Positions 36,664 to 36,841 of a stretch of DNA of 36,841 bases are shown here, piece after piece. The stretch is from Cyanobacteria bacterium M_surface_10_m2_119. Its GTDB lineage: Bacteria > Cyanobacteriota > Cyanobacteriia > PCC-6307 > Cyanobiaceae. Location of the stretch: the NCBI GenBank assembly GCA_016882525.1, contig VGPU01000021.1, forward strand, positions 1 to 36,841, written 5' to 3'. Below the pieces are notes generated by a model, which was not told where the DNA came from, searched no databases, and saw nothing but the letters and a program-made list of their open reading frames with translations. How positions within the stretch are numbered: position 1 is the first letter of the stretch; every line of letters begins with the position of its first letter. The translations under genes were made by a program, and so were the position numbers.

Positions 36664-36841
36664 ATGCCTTCCCTGCCTGTTGCCGCAGCCGATGGCTCCC
36701 ATCTCGGTGGTGGTGATCTGGTGCGCAGCTACCTGCGGGACATCGGCCGGGTGCCCCTGCTCACCCACGAGCAGGAGATCACCCTGGGCCGGCAGGTGCA
36801 GGAGCTGGTGGCCCTCGAGGAGCTGGAGCAGGAGCTCACCC
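36664..36841 (+). CDS. RNA polymerase sigma-70 family factor, group-2-like (cut by window edge)
   Basis: I translated 59 residues from ATG 36664: a short leader MPSLPVAAADGSHLGGG, then DLVRSYLRDIGRVPLLTHEQ and EITLGRQVQELVALEELEQE, which is sigma region 1.2 in the form seen in cyanobacterial RpoD-like group 1/2 factors. The very short leader, lacking a long region 1.1, favours a non-essential group 2 factor (stress, nitrogen, circadian or light responses) over the primary sigma; which one cannot be told from this fragment. The start follows a perfect inverted repeat and has no obvious Shine-Dalgarno sequence. Confidence 0.88.
   Translation, partial: MPSLPVAAADGSHLGGGDLVRSYLRDIGRVPLLTHEQEITLGRQVQELVALEELEQELT

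Overview
The window reads as chromosomal core sequence from a GC-rich picocyanobacterium of the Cyanobium / freshwater-coastal Synechococcus type. The basis is cyanobacterial signature genes: sasA (KaiC-interacting histidine kinase), petH carrying an N-terminal phycobilisome-linker domain, opcA next to zwf, a bciB-type 8-vinyl reductase, crtE, a CpcS-like protein and a group-2-like sigma factor. Presence of the vinyl reductase argues against Prochlorococcus. Genus is an inference from gene content and base composition; no rRNA is present. Genes are densely packed, often overlap by 4 nt, and several convergent pairs overlap at their 3' ends. I saw no transposase, integrase, phage gene, CRISPR array or toxin-antitoxin pair.

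Layout. 1-2.6 kb: nucleotide-sugar and envelope genes (gmd cut by the edge, a DUF6165 protein, galE). 2.6-5.7 kb: a poorly characterised cluster on the minus strand (ATP-grasp peptide-ligase-like protein, small protein, coiled-coil lipoprotein) facing a membrane J-domain protein. 5.7-8.7 kb: a 7TM HD phosphohydrolase and folD. 8.7-11 kb: a repeat-built mechanosensitive-channel-like protein and a C-type-lectin domain ORF with no convincing start; this is the most accessory-looking part. 11-12.6 kb: crtE and a divergent-PAP2 protein. 12.6-15.3 kb: a conserved hypothetical gene broken by a one-base frameshift, and a RecD-like helicase. 15.3-22 kb: a long minus-strand run: petH, zwf, opcA, cobyrinate diamide synthase, acylphosphatase, GAP-family membrane protein. 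It groups the light-driven NADPH source (FNR) with the dark NADPH source (G6PDH and its activator OpcA). 22-25 kb: SRPBCC protein, tRNA-Glu, sasA, CpcS-like protein. 25-30.7 kb: a secreted protein coupled to pepN, a secreted GH10-like protein and prs. 30.7-36.8 kb: a hypothetical gene, an LCP-family protein, bciB-malQ (4-nt overlap), a membrane HTH protein, a pseudouridine synthase, and the start of a sigma factor behind a perfect 9-bp inverted repeat.

No unambiguous new system stands out. The best candidates for a second look are the ATP-grasp/small protein/lipoprotein operon, the frameshifted gene at 12.6-13.7 kb, the lectin-domain ORF inserted between folD and crtE, the LCP protein lacking the usual active-site Arg/Asp pair, and the inverted repeat in front of the sigma gene.
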